64,000 nt of DNA from assembly GCF_017161405.1 (NCBI RefSeq), contig NZ_CP071051.1:2790001-2854000 (forward strand), written 5' to 3'. How positions within the stretch are numbered: position 1 is the stretch's first letter; every line of letters starts with the position of its first letter. The position numbers were made by a program, and so were the translations under genes. Below the pieces are notes generated by a model, which was given only the letters and a program-made list of their open reading frames with translations, had not been told where the DNA came from and searched no databases. The stretch is from Leucobacter sp. CX169. GTDB lineage: Bacteria > Actinomycetota > Actinomycetes > Actinomycetales > Microbacteriaceae. Of the stretch, positions 7,431 through 16,509 are shown in pieces.

Positions 7431-8348
7431 ATGATCGAGATTCAGGGGATCAGCCGTTCGTTCGGCGACCGCCGCGTACTGGACGACGTGAGCTTTGGCG
7501 TCCAGAGCGGCCGCATGACCGGCTTCGTCGGGGGCAATGGTGCGGGAAAGACCACCACGATGCGCATCATCCTCGGGGTGCTCGCGCCCGACTCGGGCAG
7601 CGTCGCGCTGAACGGCACGCCAGTCACGGCGGATGATCGCGCGGGCTTCGGCTACATGCCTGAGGAGCGGGGGCTCTACCCCAAGATGAAGGTGCTTGAG
7701 CAGCTCGTCTACCTGGGCCGCCTGCACGGCATGAGCTCCTCAGCGGCGAAGGCGTCGGCGGAGGGGCTCCTCGACCGCCTCGGCCTCACGGAGCGCGCGA
7801 ACGACACCCTCGAGAGCCTCTCGCTCGGCAACCAGCAACGGGCCCAGATTGCCGCGGCCCTCGTGCACGAGCCCGCCGCCCTCGTGCTCGACGAGCCGTT
7901 CTCTGGCCTCGACCCGATGGCCGTCGAGGTCGTGCTCGGGGTGTTGCGCGACTACGCCGCGGCCGGCGCCCCCGTGCTGTTCTCCTCGCACCAGCTCGAT
8001 ATCGTCGAGCGCCTCTGCGACGACGTGGTCGTCATCGGCGGGGGCAGGATCCTGGCCGCAGGCTCGCGCGAGTCGCTGCGCGCCGAGCACTCGGGGCAAA
8101 GCTACGTGATCGAGCTCGAGGGCCCGAGCGCCGACGCGGGCTGGGTGCGCCAGCAGGCAGGGATCACGGTCACCCACCTCGACGGCGGCACCGCCCGATT
8201 CGATGCCGAGCACCCGCGGGACGCGCAGGCGGTCCTGGCCGCAGCGGTCGCGCAGAGTCAAGGAGCGGACGCCACGGGCATCGCGGTGCGTCGCTTCGGC
8301 CAAGAATTCCCCACGCTCGCCCAGATCTTCAAGGAGGTAGTGCGATGA
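7431..8348 (+). CDS. ABC transporter ATP-binding protein, NatA-like
   Basis: A 305-residue ATPase. Walker A is GGNGAGKT (residues 34-41), the signature is LSLGNQQR, Walker B is ALVLDEPFSGLDP and the switch is SSHQLD. The LSLGNQQR signature and the C-terminal extension of about 90 residues match NatA/YhaQ-type exporters. The ATG is preceded by AAAGGAACCTTC, a good ribosome binding site, and the stop overlaps the permease start by 4 bp. It is divergent from a two-component system, a common layout for stress-induced efflux ABC systems. It is expected to drive export by the ABC-2 permease that follows; the substrate (Na+, peptide or drug) is not determinable. Confidence 0.92.
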   Translation: MIEIQGISRSFGDRRVLDDVSFGVQSGRMTGFVGGNGAGKTTTMRIILGVLAPDSGSVALNGTPVTADDRAGFGYMPEERGLYPKMKVLEQLVYLGRLHGMSSSAAKASAEGLLDRLGLTERANDTLESLSLGNQQRAQIAAALVHEPAALVLDEPFSGLDPMAVEVVLGVLRDYAAAGAPVLFSSHQLDIVERLCDDVVVIGGGRILAAGSRESLRAEHSGQSYVIELEGPSADAGWVRQQAGITVTHLDGGTARFDAEHPRDAQAVLAAAVAQSQGADATGIAVRRFGQEFPTLAQIFKEVVR

Positions 8349-9463
8349 GCACCCAGACCCCGAGCCTCTCCGACCACCGGCGCCTCGGCCCCGCACAGGC
8401 CTCCTGGCTGATCGCGGAACGCGAGATCACCACGCGCCTACGCAGCAAGGCGTTCCTGATCTCCACCGGGATCCTGCTGCTCATCGTGCTCGCGAGCGTG
8501 CTCGTGAGCGGGTTCATCGCCCAGTCCGGAGGCATCGGCGACCCGGCCAAGGTGGCCGCGGTCGGCGAGGCCGCCGCGCCCCTCGAGGCCGCTGGCTTCG
8601 AGGTCACGAGCGTCCAGGATCGTGCCGCCGCCGAGCAGCTCGTCCTGGATGGCGAGGTCGAGGCCGCGGTAGTGCCGGGCGGAGACACCCCGGTCGACCT
8701 GACTGTGCTCGCGAAGGACAGCGCTCCCGTGGAGGTCATCCAGGCGCTGTCCGCGGCCCCGACGCTCGAGCTGCTCGTGCCGAGCGAGACCAGCCAGTTC
8801 CTCGCCTACCTGATCGCGATCGCCTTCGGCGTCGTGTTCATGATGAGTGCGATGACCTTTGGGACGACCATCGCGCAGAGCGTGGTGGAGGAGAAGCAGA
8901 CGCGCATCGTCGAGATCCTGCTCGCCACGGTGTCGGCACGCAGCATGCTCGCGGGCAAGATCCTCGGCAACAGCATCCTCGCGCTCGCCCAGGTGGTCGC
9001 CATCGCGGCCCTCGCATCGGTGGGCATGCTCGCGACGGGCCAGGACCTGCTGCTGGGCGAACTCGGCAGCGCGCTGATCTGGTTCGGCATCCTCTTCGCG
9101 TTCGGCTTCGTGCTGCTCGCGGCACTCTACGCGGCGCTCGCATCGCTCGTGTCGCGCCAGGAGGACATCGGCTCGGTGACGAGCCCGGTCATGATGCTGG
9201 TGATGATGCCCTACATCGCCGTGATCGTGTTCTACAACAACCCGACCGCGCTCGCGATCATGAGCTACATTCCCTTCTCAGCCCCGGTCGGCATGCCGAT
9301 GCGGATGTACCTCGGGACCGCCGAGTGGTGGGAGCCGCTCGTCTCGATCGCCATCCTCATCGTGTCGATCGCGATCGTCTGGGTGCTCGGCGCGCGCATC
9401 TACTCGGGCTCGATCTTGCGCACCGGGCCGCGCGTCAAGCTGCGCGACGCCGTCAAGGGGTAG
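8345..9463 (+). CDS. ABC-2 type permease, NatB-like
   Basis: A 372-residue membrane protein. One transmembrane helix (residues 35-60, FLISTGILLLIVLASVLVSG) is followed by an extracytoplasmic region of about 100 residues, then a C-terminal bundle of five or six helices starting at LAYLIAIAFGVVFMMSAMTF. The motif VVEEKQTRIVEILLATVSAR after the second helix is the conserved ABC-2/NatB coupling segment. A strong AAGGAGGT site precedes the ATG, which overlaps the ATPase stop by 4 bp. It forms the membrane part of the exporter with the preceding ATPase, probably as a dimer. Confidence 0.92.
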   Translation: MSTQTPSLSDHRRLGPAQASWLIAEREITTRLRSKAFLISTGILLLIVLASVLVSGFIAQSGGIGDPAKVAAVGEAAAPLEAAGFEVTSVQDRAAAEQLVLDGEVEAAVVPGGDTPVDLTVLAKDSAPVEVIQALSAAPTLELLVPSETSQFLAYLIAIAFGVVFMMSAMTFGTTIAQSVVEEKQTRIVEILLATVSARSMLAGKILGNSILALAQVVAIAALASVGMLATGQDLLLGELGSALIWFGILFAFGFVLLAALYAALASLVSRQEDIGSVTSPVMMLVMMPYIAVIVFYNNPTALAIMSYIPFSAPVGMPMRMYLGTAEWWEPLVSIAILIVSIAIVWVLGARIYSGSILRTGPRVKLRDAVKG

Positions 9464-9501
9464 CGGGCGAACTCACCCGCCCCTAGCCCGCCCGAACGCA
9501 A

Positions 9502-9560
9502 TCGAGGGGTCTCAATCTGCGCCTTCGCACGAAGCGATGCAGCAGATTGAGACCCCTCGA
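9502..9560. repeat. 59-nt inverted-repeat element A between convergent genes
   Basis: A perfect 19-nt inverted repeat: TCGAGGGGTCTCAATCTGC (9502-9520) and its exact complement (9542-9560), with a 21-nt loop that itself contains CTTCGCACGAAG. It sits between the convergent natB-like and nhaC-like genes, so it can act as a bidirectional terminator. A second element of the same size and inner-stem sequence lies at 47449-47507, which makes this a repeat family and not a lone hairpin. Confidence 0.85.
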
Positions 9561-9579
9561 CGGTTCAGCCCGGCGAAAC

Positions 9580-10959
9580 CTACGCCATCACGAAGCCCGC
9601 GATCAGGTACGAGATGAGCGTCAGCACCGCGGCGGCCCCGGCATAGGGCAGGATCGCCGTCATGAGCGACACCGGCTTTACCCCAACCGACTTCGAGGCG
9701 AGGATCATCCCGTCGCCGTAGAGGCAGGTCGTCGAGCCGAGGGCCGCACCCGAGAACACGGCCGTGCCGGCCAGGATCGGGTCGACACCCATCGCGATCG
9801 CGAGCGGCAGCACCACGGGGGTGACGACCGCGGCGAGGTCCCAGAACGCGCCGGTGGCGTAGGCGTACACGCCACAGACGAGGAAGACGACGGCGGGCAG
9901 CAGCGCGCCGGTCATCACGGGCTCGGTCACACCGATCACGTACTCGGCGAGGCCCATCTCCGTGTTCATGTACTGCAGCATGAACGCGAGGATGAAGAGG
10001 ATGACGACGTAGCCCATGTTGACGACGCCCTCGTAGACGGCGTCGGGCAGGCGGCGGAACGTGATCTTGCGCTGCGGCAGGTAGAGCGCGAGCGCGACCA
10101 CGACGGCGGCGGCGGCACCCGAGAGGATGTCGATCTCGCGCACCAGCGTGACGACGATGAGCGTGATGATCGGGATCAGGAAATTGAACGGCAGCGGGCG
10201 GCCGCGACGCGGGGCCTCGTCCTCGGAGGCGAGCTCGACGGCGCGCTCCTCCTCGGTGAGCCCGGCGGGCAGGGTGTCGCCCGTCTCGTCCGCGAGCTGC
10301 TGCGCGCGCTTGAGGGGGCCGACCAGGGGCAGCACGCCGAGGGCGAGCAGCAGGCCGATCGCGAGGGCGAACCATCCGAAGAAGATGAACGGGATGCCCT
10401 GCACATACGCGGCGAAGCCCGAACCGTTGACCGTGACGCCGTCAGCTTCGAGCAGCGCCGCGAAGAAGATCGCCCAGGTCGAGAACGGGATGATGACGGC
10501 GATGGGTGCCGAAGTCAGCTTGACGACCGAGCCGAGCATGGTGCGTGGAACCCGGTAGCGGTCGGTGACGCGCTTCATGGAAGTACCCACCGTCAGCGCG
10601 TTCAGGTAGTCATCGATGAAGAGGACGATCGTCAGCAGCCAGGTGAGCAGCAGCGACTTCCGCCGCGTGTTCACGAACGACTCGGTCCAATCGGCGAAGT
10701 CGCGGACGGCGCCCGAGGCGCTGAACAGTGCGATCAGGACGCCGAACAGCACGACAACAATGGCGAGCCAGTGCACGGTTGCGTCCGAGAAGGAGATGCC
10801 GACGTATTCGACGAGCGTGTCGAAGAAGCCCCAGCCGCCGAGCAACAGTGCTCCGACGACGGTGCCCGAGAAGAGGCCGAGGAGTGCGCGTTTGGTGAGC
10901 ACCGAGACCACGAGCACCGTGGCGATGGGTAAGAGGGCGAGAGCGCCAAATTCAGTCAT
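9580..10959 (-). CDS. NhaC-family Na+/H+ antiporter
   Basis: A 459-residue transporter with 11-12 hydrophobic segments and the family signatures FIDDYLNALTVGTSMKRV (residues 114-131) and SAPIAVIIPFSTWAIFF, plus STTCLYGDGMILASKS near the C-terminus. Such proteins exchange Na+ for H+; some relatives move organic acids or amino acids. The ATG has GAAAGGCAAGC upstream. The gene lies 77 bp downstream of a YtcJ-like amidohydrolase on the same strand. That linkage suggests it may import the amidohydrolase substrate or export its product, and not serve general sodium homeostasis. This is inference from context. Confidence 0.9.
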   Translation of the reverse strand: MTEFGALALLPIATVLVVSVLTKRALLGLFSGTVVGALLLGGWGFFDTLVEYVGISFSDATVHWLAIVVVLFGVLIALFSASGAVRDFADWTESFVNTRRKSLLLTWLLTIVLFIDDYLNALTVGTSMKRVTDRYRVPRTMLGSVVKLTSAPIAVIIPFSTWAIFFAALLEADGVTVNGSGFAAYVQGIPFIFFGWFALAIGLLLALGVLPLVGPLKRAQQLADETGDTLPAGLTEEERAVELASEDEAPRRGRPLPFNFLIPIITLIVVTLVREIDILSGAAAAVVVALALYLPQRKITFRRLPDAVYEGVVNMGYVVILFILAFMLQYMNTEMGLAEYVIGVTEPVMTGALLPAVVFLVCGVYAYATGAFWDLAAVVTPVVLPLAIAMGVDPILAGTAVFSGAALGSTTCLYGDGMILASKSVGVKPVSLMTAILPYAGAAAVLTLISYLIAGFVMA

Positions 10960-11036
10960 GCTTGCCTTTCAAATGGGAAATTTAGTGGGGCTTTGGGGCC
11001 CTGCACAGCCCGGCAGGATCCGCCGATCGACACGCG

Positions 11037-12674
11037 CTAGGCCGCGTTGTCGAGCCGTTCGCCGTCGAGATAGGTCGCCTCGACCGGCAGGCCGATCAGG
11101 TCGTCGCCGTCGACCAGGGTGGGGTCTGCGCTCCAGAGCGCGAGGTCCGCCCGGGCGCCGGCCCGGATGACGCCGAGGTCGTCGTCGCCCTGTGCGATCG
11201 CCGCGCCCCGGGTGTACCCGTGCAGCGCCTCGGCGTTCGTCAGACGCTCGCCGGGCTCGTACACGAAGCCGTCGCGGTCGCCCGGGTGGCGGCGCAGCAC
11301 CGACCAGGCGAGGCCGAAGCGGGCGTCGAGGTCGGCGATCGGCCAGTCCGAGCCGAGCGCGAGGGGGACGCCCGCGCGCAGCACGGATCCGGCGTTCCAG
11401 CCCTGGGCAGCGCGTGCCGGGCCGAGCCGCCGCGCCCACTCATCACTGCCGTCGGCGATGCGCCACTGCAGGTGCGGAAGCTGCATCGAGGCGGTGATGC
11501 CGTTCACCGCGAGGCGCGCGACGTCTGCGGGGTTCAGACACTCGAGATGCTCGATGCGGTGCACCGCGCGGCCCTGGGCCCGGCTGCCGACCGTCTCGTA
11601 CGCGGTGATGGTCTCGCCAACGGCGCGGTCGCCGATCGCGTGCGTCGCGATCTGGAAGCCCGCCTCGGTGAACTCCTGCACCGCACGCACGAACTCGGCC
11701 TGGTCTCCCCAGAACCCGGCGAGCCCCTGCCCGTCGACGTCCGCCTCGTACAGCCACCCGGCACCCGTGTCGATGACGCCGTCGGCGTAGAGCTTGATGA
11801 CGCCGCCGCGCCAGCGCGCGCCAGCGCGATCACGCTGGGCGGCGATGGTGGCGCGGTCTTCGGCGGTTGCGGTGGGCTTGACGTCCATCGCGCTGACGAT
11901 GCGGACGGGCAGCCCGGTGCCGCTCGAGTCGAGCGCCTCGAGCAGGTCGAGCGTGCCCGAATTGCCGTCCATGATGGTCCCGCCGGTCAAACCCGAGCGG
12001 CGCATGCCGGCGAGGATCTCACGGGCCGACGCGAGTGTCTCGTCGCGGCTGAGCTCGGGCAGGATCGCGAGGATGGGCGCGTAGGCACTGTCCTCGCGCA
12101 GCTCGCCGGTCGGGCGTCCCGAGCCGTCGACGACGACCTCCGAGCTGTCCTCGAACGAACGGGCTCCGGTGATGCCAGCCAAACGCAGGCCCTCGCTGCT
12201 GGCGAGCGCCGTGTGGTAGTCGAAGAAGAAGATGATCGCGGGCAGCCCGTCGACGGCGTCGTCGATCATGCTCGCGCTGAGCGCCTCGCCGCCGAACGCG
12301 GCGTAGTCGAGGTTCCACGCGCGCACCCACCCGCCGCTCGTCTCGCGGCGCACGCGGGCGGCCTCGCCACGGAGAGCATCGAGCATCGCGCGGCGGTCGC
12401 CGATTCCCCCCAGGTCAATCCCCTGCGTCAGCTCGACTCCCTGAATCGGGTGGAGGTGGGCGTCGATGAGTCCCGGGGTGAGCGTGCGGCCGCTCGCGTC
12501 GTCGATGCGGGTGGCGGTGCCGCGGAATGCGTCGGCAATCTCGTCGGGCGCGCCCACGGCCAGGATCCTGCCGCCCGCGATAGCGACCGACTGCGGGGCG
12601 GCCACGTCATGCCCGGGAAGCTGCGTGCGCAGCTGGGCGCCCTCGATGATCAGTTCGGCAGTCATCAGCGACAT
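11037..12674 (-). CDS. YtcJ-like amidohydrolase (Amidohydro_3)
   Basis: A 545-residue metal-dependent hydrolase. After a small beta-sandwich segment comes LTPGLIDAHLHPIQG (about residues 80-94) with the HxH metal motif, then a TIM barrel with RGGVIKLYADGVID, THAIGDRAV and IEHLECLNP motifs, and LGSDWPIADLDARFG carrying the late catalytic Asp. ATG 12674 is chosen because GGAGG lies 4 nt upstream; the longer frame to 12716 adds 14 residues with no homology. It is divergent from a TetR regulator and followed by an NhaC-type transporter, so it is inferred to be an inducible catabolic hydrolase acting on an N-acyl or cyclic amide. The substrate is unknown. Confidence 0.88.
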   Translation of the reverse strand: MSLMTAELIIEGAQLRTQLPGHDVAAPQSVAIAGGRILAVGAPDEIADAFRGTATRIDDASGRTLTPGLIDAHLHPIQGVELTQGIDLGGIGDRRAMLDALRGEAARVRRETSGGWVRAWNLDYAAFGGEALSASMIDDAVDGLPAIIFFFDYHTALASSEGLRLAGITGARSFEDSSEVVVDGSGRPTGELREDSAYAPILAILPELSRDETLASAREILAGMRRSGLTGGTIMDGNSGTLDLLEALDSSGTGLPVRIVSAMDVKPTATAEDRATIAAQRDRAGARWRGGVIKLYADGVIDTGAGWLYEADVDGQGLAGFWGDQAEFVRAVQEFTEAGFQIATHAIGDRAVGETITAYETVGSRAQGRAVHRIEHLECLNPADVARLAVNGITASMQLPHLQWRIADGSDEWARRLGPARAAQGWNAGSVLRAGVPLALGSDWPIADLDARFGLAWSVLRRHPGDRDGFVYEPGERLTNAEALHGYTRGAAIAQGDDDLGVIRAGARADLALWSADPTLVDGDDLIGLPVEATYLDGERLDNAA

Positions 12675-12712
12675 TGCCCCTCCGCGGTGCATAGTTGAAA
12701 CGAGTCGTATCG

Positions 12713-12734
12713 TCAATTAATTTACGTTGATTAA
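12713..12734. promoter_or_regulatory. Probable TetR operator between amidohydrolase and regulator
   Basis: An AT-rich island in the divergent spacer contains TCAATTAA (12713-12720) and TTGATTAA (12727-12734), giving TCAA-N10-TTGA symmetry. Its position between the two divergent starts fits an operator controlling both. The symmetry is imperfect. Confidence 0.45.
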
Positions 12735-12777
12735 ATAGTTCTTGCAAACGGAGCGACTGAGGTTGGGAGGCCGCACC

Positions 12778-13449
12778 ATGGATGAGCCGGACACGAAGCG
12801 CCGCGCGGGGCGCCCGAGCACCGCCGTACTGACCCCCGAACGCATCATCGACGCCGCCTACCTGGTGGCGGATCGCGCGGGCGGAAACTTCACCATCGCG
12901 GGGATTGCGCGCACGCTCGGGGTGAAGCCGCCCGCGATCTACAACTACTTCACCAGCAAGGACGACGTCATCGCCGGCATGCGTGGCCAGCTCACCCTGC
13001 GCATTGGCGACCACGGCTTTGATCGCCTGCCCTGGTACGAAGCGGTACTGCCCTGGGCTCGGGCCTACCTCGAGGTGCTCGGTCGCAGCCCGGGCACGAT
13101 CGCGGCCCTCGCGACACACCCGGTCGACAGCGAACCCGCGTCGATCGCTGACTACGAGCGGATCGTCCAGTCGATGCGGCGGGCCGGGGCCCCCGAGGCG
13201 CTTGTCGTGCCCGCCCTCGTCGCGCTCGAGTCCTTCATCATCGGATCGGCCCTCGACGCGCTCGCCCCGGAGGTAAACATGCGGCCAGAACGCAGCCCCG
13301 AGCGTGCGCCCGGGCTCCTCCGGGCCGAAGAGCTCGCGCGAGAATCGGCGCGAGAGCGCGGTCTGAGCATGGCGCGCGGCAACTTCGAGTTCGGACTGTC
13401 CGCCCTAGTGGCCGGCCTGCGCATGCAGTTTGGTGAAAGCTACAAGTAA
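12778..13449 (+). CDS. TetR-family transcriptional regulator
   Basis: A 223-residue regulator. The N-terminal HTH is clear: RIIDAAYLVADRAGGNFTIA, then GIARTLGVKPPAIYNYFTSK. The C-terminal part resembles the TetR_C_11-type ligand domain (tetracycline repressor C-terminal helices) with PWYEAVLPWARAYLEVLGR. ATG 12778 has GGGAGG 7 nt upstream; a longer frame to 12742 adds 12 residues and is not preferred. It diverges from the amidohydrolase-antiporter operon and is inferred to repress it, with the hydrolase substrate or product as inducer. Confidence 0.9.
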   Translation: MDEPDTKRRAGRPSTAVLTPERIIDAAYLVADRAGGNFTIAGIARTLGVKPPAIYNYFTSKDDVIAGMRGQLTLRIGDHGFDRLPWYEAVLPWARAYLEVLGRSPGTIAALATHPVDSEPASIADYERIVQSMRRAGAPEALVVPALVALESFIIGSALDALAPEVNMRPERSPERAPGLLRAEELARESARERGLSMARGNFEFGLSALVAGLRMQFGESYK

Positions 13450-13549
13450 AGCGGGAATAGGTGCGCGGCCTCGGCCGTTACACCCAGAGCTCCCCCGAAT
13501 GAATCGCGGCCCTGGGCATTGCCCGCAGGACCAGAAAGTGTTGCCTCGA

Positions 13550-14137
13550 ATGACCCTGACGACTCCCTCTCGCCTCGCCGACACCAGCGCCCCCGTCCTC
13601 GATCACATCGCCGAGCGCTGGAGCCCGCGCGCGTTCGACACGGACTTCACGCTCGAAGAGGGCGCCCTGCGCGGCATTTTCGAGGCGGCCCGCTGGGCCC
13701 CGAGCGCGAGCAACACCCAGCCCTGGCGTTTCGTCATCGCCCGCCGCGGCTCGGAAGCGTTCGGCAAGATCACCGCGAACCTCATGGGGTTCAACCAGAC
13801 CTGGGCCGGTTCGGCCTCCGCTCTCGTGGTGAACATCGCCGAGACCCAGACCGTCGACGGCAACCCCCAGCCGTGGGCCGTGTACGACCTCGGCCAGGCC
13901 GTCGCCTACCTCTCGCTGCAGGCGCAGTCAGAGGGACTGCACCTGCACCAGATGGGCGGCTTTGACGCCGACGCGATCGCCGCCGCCTTCGACCTCGACG
14001 AGCGCCACTCGGTCATCTCGGTGACCGCGATTGGCCGCCTGGGCACACCCGAGCAGCTGCCCGAGCAGCTCGCCGAGCGTGAGACCGCGCCCCGCGCCCG
14101 CATGGCGCTCGAAGAGCTCGTGCTCGTCAACGACTAA
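13550..14137 (+). CDS. Nitroreductase-family FMN oxidoreductase
   Basis: A 195-residue protein of the nitroreductase fold. VLDHIAERWSPRAFDTDF and EAARWAPSASNTQPWRFVIA are the conserved FMN-contacting segments near residues 15-60. AVYDLGQAVAYLSLQAQSEG is the dimer helix. Members reduce nitroaromatics, quinones, malonic semialdehyde or flavin; the precise substrate is not visible. ATG 13550 has no good Shine-Dalgarno; GTG 13538, four codons upstream, has AGGA at 7 nt and could be the true start. The longer frame back to 13430 overlaps the TetR gene and lacks homology. A GC hairpin at 14150-14169 follows and probably terminates the transcript. Confidence 0.87.
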   Translation: MTLTTPSRLADTSAPVLDHIAERWSPRAFDTDFTLEEGALRGIFEAARWAPSASNTQPWRFVIARRGSEAFGKITANLMGFNQTWAGSASALVVNIAETQTVDGNPQPWAVYDLGQAVAYLSLQAQSEGLHLHQMGGFDADAIAAAFDLDERHSVISVTAIGRLGTPEQLPEQLAERETAPRARMALEELVLVND

Positions 14138-14149
14138 CTCACACTGCGC

Positions 14150-14169
14150 GCCCAGGGCTACCCCTGGGC
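14150..14169 (+). terminator. GC hairpin after the nitroreductase gene
   Basis: GCCCAGGG (14150-14157), loop CTAC, CCCTGGGC (14162-14169): a perfect 8-bp stem 12 nt after the stop. There is no T-run, as is common in high-GC actinobacteria. Confidence 0.5.
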
Positions 14170-14187
14170 AAAGTGCCGGGGGCGGCG

Positions 14188-14193
14188 TACCGT
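14188..14193 (+). promoter_or_regulatory. Putative -10 box before the isocitrate-lyase-family gene
   Basis: TACCGT ends 6 nt before the ATG at 14200. The intervening GAAGGT abuts the ATG too closely to act as a normal ribosome binding site, so a leaderless mRNA is likely. Confidence 0.4.
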
Positions 14194-14199
14194 GAAGGT

Positions 14200-15036
14200 A
14201 TGACTGCCCCCGAACTGACTCCTGAGCACCACGAACTCGCCCTCCGCCTCGCCACCGAGCGGGCCCGCCTCGACGCCGCAGTACTTCACGGCCTCTACGC
14301 CGCCCCCGAGGTTCTGCGCGTCGTCAACGTGTGGGACGCCGTCAGCGCCCGCGTCGTCTCCGACCTCCCTCACACCCGGGCCATTGCGACCGCCGGGCAC
14401 GGCATCGCCGCGAGCCACGGGTACGCCGACGGCGAGAAGATCCCCCTCGAGCTCATGCTCGCCTCGATCGCCGAGATTGTCGGCCAGACCGCGCATCCCG
14501 TGACCGCCGACCTCGACGGCGGCTTCGGTGACGCGGGCGAGACGACTCGTCGCGCGATCGAGATCGGCGTCTCGGGTGCGAACATCGAGGACCAGCTGCG
14601 CCCGATCGGTGAGGCTGCCGCCGTCATGTCCGCGGCCGTCCGCGCGGGCGAACACGCCGGAGTGCGATTCGCCCTCAACGCCCGCACCGACGCCTTCACG
14701 ATCGGGGGCGGGCGCGAGCTCGACGTGAGGATTGCCGACGCGATCGAGCGCGGCCGCGCCTATCTTGACGTCGGCGCCACGGCGGTCTTTATCCCCGGCG
14801 TGCTCGACGCCGAAACCACCCGCCGGCTCGTCGAGGGCATCGGTATCGGCAAGATCAGCGTGATCGGCCTGCCTGGCGCGCTCAGCGCCGCCGAGTACGA
14901 AGAGCTCGGCGTCGCGCGCGTCTCGTACGGACCGATGCCGCAGAACGTCGCGCTCACGGCACTCAAACGGCTGGCCCTGAGCCTGCAGGCGGACGGCGTG
15001 ATCCCGGCCGACACGGAGAAGCTGAACAACCTGTAG
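14200..15036 (+). CDS. Isocitrate lyase / PEP mutase family protein
   Basis: A 278-residue alpha/beta-barrel enzyme. VLRVVNVWDAVSARVV matches the family N-terminus (normally LxxPNxWDAxSAR), IATAGHGIAASHGYADGE follows, VTADLDGGFGDA supplies the Mg-binding Asp residues, and GANIEDQ with FALNARTDAF are canonical. It is the short PEP-phosphonomutase-like subgroup, not glyoxylate-cycle isocitrate lyase: the KKCGH catalytic loop is absent, and neither a phosphonate gene nor a methylcitrate gene is nearby. It probably makes or breaks a C-C bond in a 2-oxo or 2-hydroxy acid. ATG 14200 is preferred over an upstream in-frame start at 14173 because of the TACCGT box. Confidence 0.85.
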   Translation: MTAPELTPEHHELALRLATERARLDAAVLHGLYAAPEVLRVVNVWDAVSARVVSDLPHTRAIATAGHGIAASHGYADGEKIPLELMLASIAEIVGQTAHPVTADLDGGFGDAGETTRRAIEIGVSGANIEDQLRPIGEAAAVMSAAVRAGEHAGVRFALNARTDAFTIGGGRELDVRIADAIERGRAYLDVGATAVFIPGVLDAETTRRLVEGIGIGKISVIGLPGALSAAEYEELGVARVSYGPMPQNVALTALKRLALSLQADGVIPADTEKLNNL

Positions 15037-15051
15037 CCGGGATCCTGCCGC

Positions 15052-16452
15052 TTACTGCATCATTCCGATGTTGATCGGGCCGGTGAGGTCGGGGGCTTTC
15101 ACGCGGAACCCGCGCGTCGTGACGACGAGGAAGACAACCCCGATGGCGATCCAGATACCACCGATGATCATCGAGACCGAGTCAAGGCTGAGCCACAGCC
15201 ATACGTTGATCACGACGCCGACCGCGGGAACAAAAACGTACCCGAGAACCTGGGCCACGCCGCGCTGCTGCATGAACTTGAAGAACACGAAGATCACCGA
15301 GAGATTCACAAACGTAAAGGCGATGAACGCGCCGAAGTTGATCATCGATGCGGCCTGATCCAGGTCGACGAAGATCGCGGACAGGGCGATCACGGCGACG
15401 AGCAGGACGTTCCACGCGGGCACCCCGGTCTTCGGGTTGACCCGCCCGAACACGCGTCTCGGCAGCGCGCCGTCGCGACCCATCGCGTAGAGCAGGCGTG
15501 CCGCGCTGAGCTGCTGCGTGATGCCGCAGCCGAGCACCGCCATCATGTACCCGCCGACGAAGAACGCCTGGAACGCGGCGCCGCCGATGTACTTCGCCAT
15601 CTCGGGGGACGCGCCGACGATGTCGCCGAGCTGGCTCACGTCGGGGAAGAGCACCTGCATGACGTAGGTGATGCTGATGAAGAAGAGCCCGGCGACGCCG
15701 ACGATGATGAAAATCGCGCGAGGGATGTCGCGGGTGGGCCGCTCGGCCTCCTCCGCCAGGGTCGAGACGGCGTCGAAACCGAGAAACGAGAGCGCCAGGA
15801 TCGCGGCGCCCGCCGTGATCGCCACCGCCGAGATGTCCGCCGAGTAGAACGGGGCGAACGAGAACTCGGCGCCGTTGGCACCATCGACGATGTTCTTGAT
15901 CGTGAAGACCACGAACGCCACGGCCACGACGAGCTGGATGATGACGAGCAGCACGTTCGCCTTCGCCGCGATCTTCACGCCGAACAGGTTCAGCACGGTG
16001 CACACCGCGATCGTGAGGACGATCCAGATCCACATCGGCACGTCGGGGAAGACCGCGCTCATGTAAATGCCCGAGAGCAGGGCGTTGATCATCGGCAACA
16101 GCAGGTAATCGAGCGTCGCCGCCCAGCCCACGAGGAAGCCGAGGTGGGGGTTGATCGCCTCGCGCACGTAGGTGTACGCCGACCCGGCGATCGGGAAGAA
16201 GCGCACCATCTTCGCGTAGCTGAAGGCGGTGAAGAGCACCGCGACCAGCACCACGAGATACGCGAGCGGCACATGGCCGCTCGTCACGTCCGCGACGATC
16301 CCGAACATGTCGAACACCGCGAGCGGCGCCATGTAGGCGAGCCCGATGAAGACGAGGTGGTGCAGCTTCAGCGAACGCCGCAGCCCACCCTCCGTCGTCG
16401 GGGCAACGGATTCGACCGGTTCAGCGGTCGAGCGGGTGGGCAGCAGGGTCAT
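15052..16452 (-). CDS. APC-family amino acid/amine permease
   Basis: A 466-residue permease with 12 predicted transmembrane helices. The N-terminus has LRRSLKLHHLVFIGLAYMAP (TM1 with the unwound GLA region), then FFPIAGSAYTYVREAINPHLG and LSFLGFDAVSTLAEEAERPT, the classical APC signatures. The pattern resembles PuuP/YbeC-type permeases that import putrescine or amino acids by proton symport. GAAGGAACACCC precedes the ATG. The gene lies 57 bp downstream of an amidohydrolase on the same strand and is inferred to import that enzyme's substrate. It should be co-controlled by the TetR operator at 18190. Confidence 0.9.
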   Translation of the reverse strand: MTLLPTRSTAEPVESVAPTTEGGLRRSLKLHHLVFIGLAYMAPLAVFDMFGIVADVTSGHVPLAYLVVLVAVLFTAFSYAKMVRFFPIAGSAYTYVREAINPHLGFLVGWAATLDYLLLPMINALLSGIYMSAVFPDVPMWIWIVLTIAVCTVLNLFGVKIAAKANVLLVIIQLVVAVAFVVFTIKNIVDGANGAEFSFAPFYSADISAVAITAGAAILALSFLGFDAVSTLAEEAERPTRDIPRAIFIIVGVAGLFFISITYVMQVLFPDVSQLGDIVGASPEMAKYIGGAAFQAFFVGGYMMAVLGCGITQQLSAARLLYAMGRDGALPRRVFGRVNPKTGVPAWNVLLVAVIALSAIFVDLDQAASMINFGAFIAFTFVNLSVIFVFFKFMQQRGVAQVLGYVFVPAVGVVINVWLWLSLDSVSMIIGGIWIAIGVVFLVVTTRGFRVKAPDLTGPINIGMMQ

Positions 16453-16509
16453 GGGTGTTCCTTCACGTCGTTGTGCGGGTGGTGCGAGGTGGTGCGTAGC
16501 GCGCGGCGA

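Noticed and set aside
14200-15036. Glyoxylate-cycle isocitrate lyase (aceA)
   Set aside because: At 278 residues and without the KKCGH loop it belongs to the PEP mutase-like subgroup; no malate synthase is nearby.
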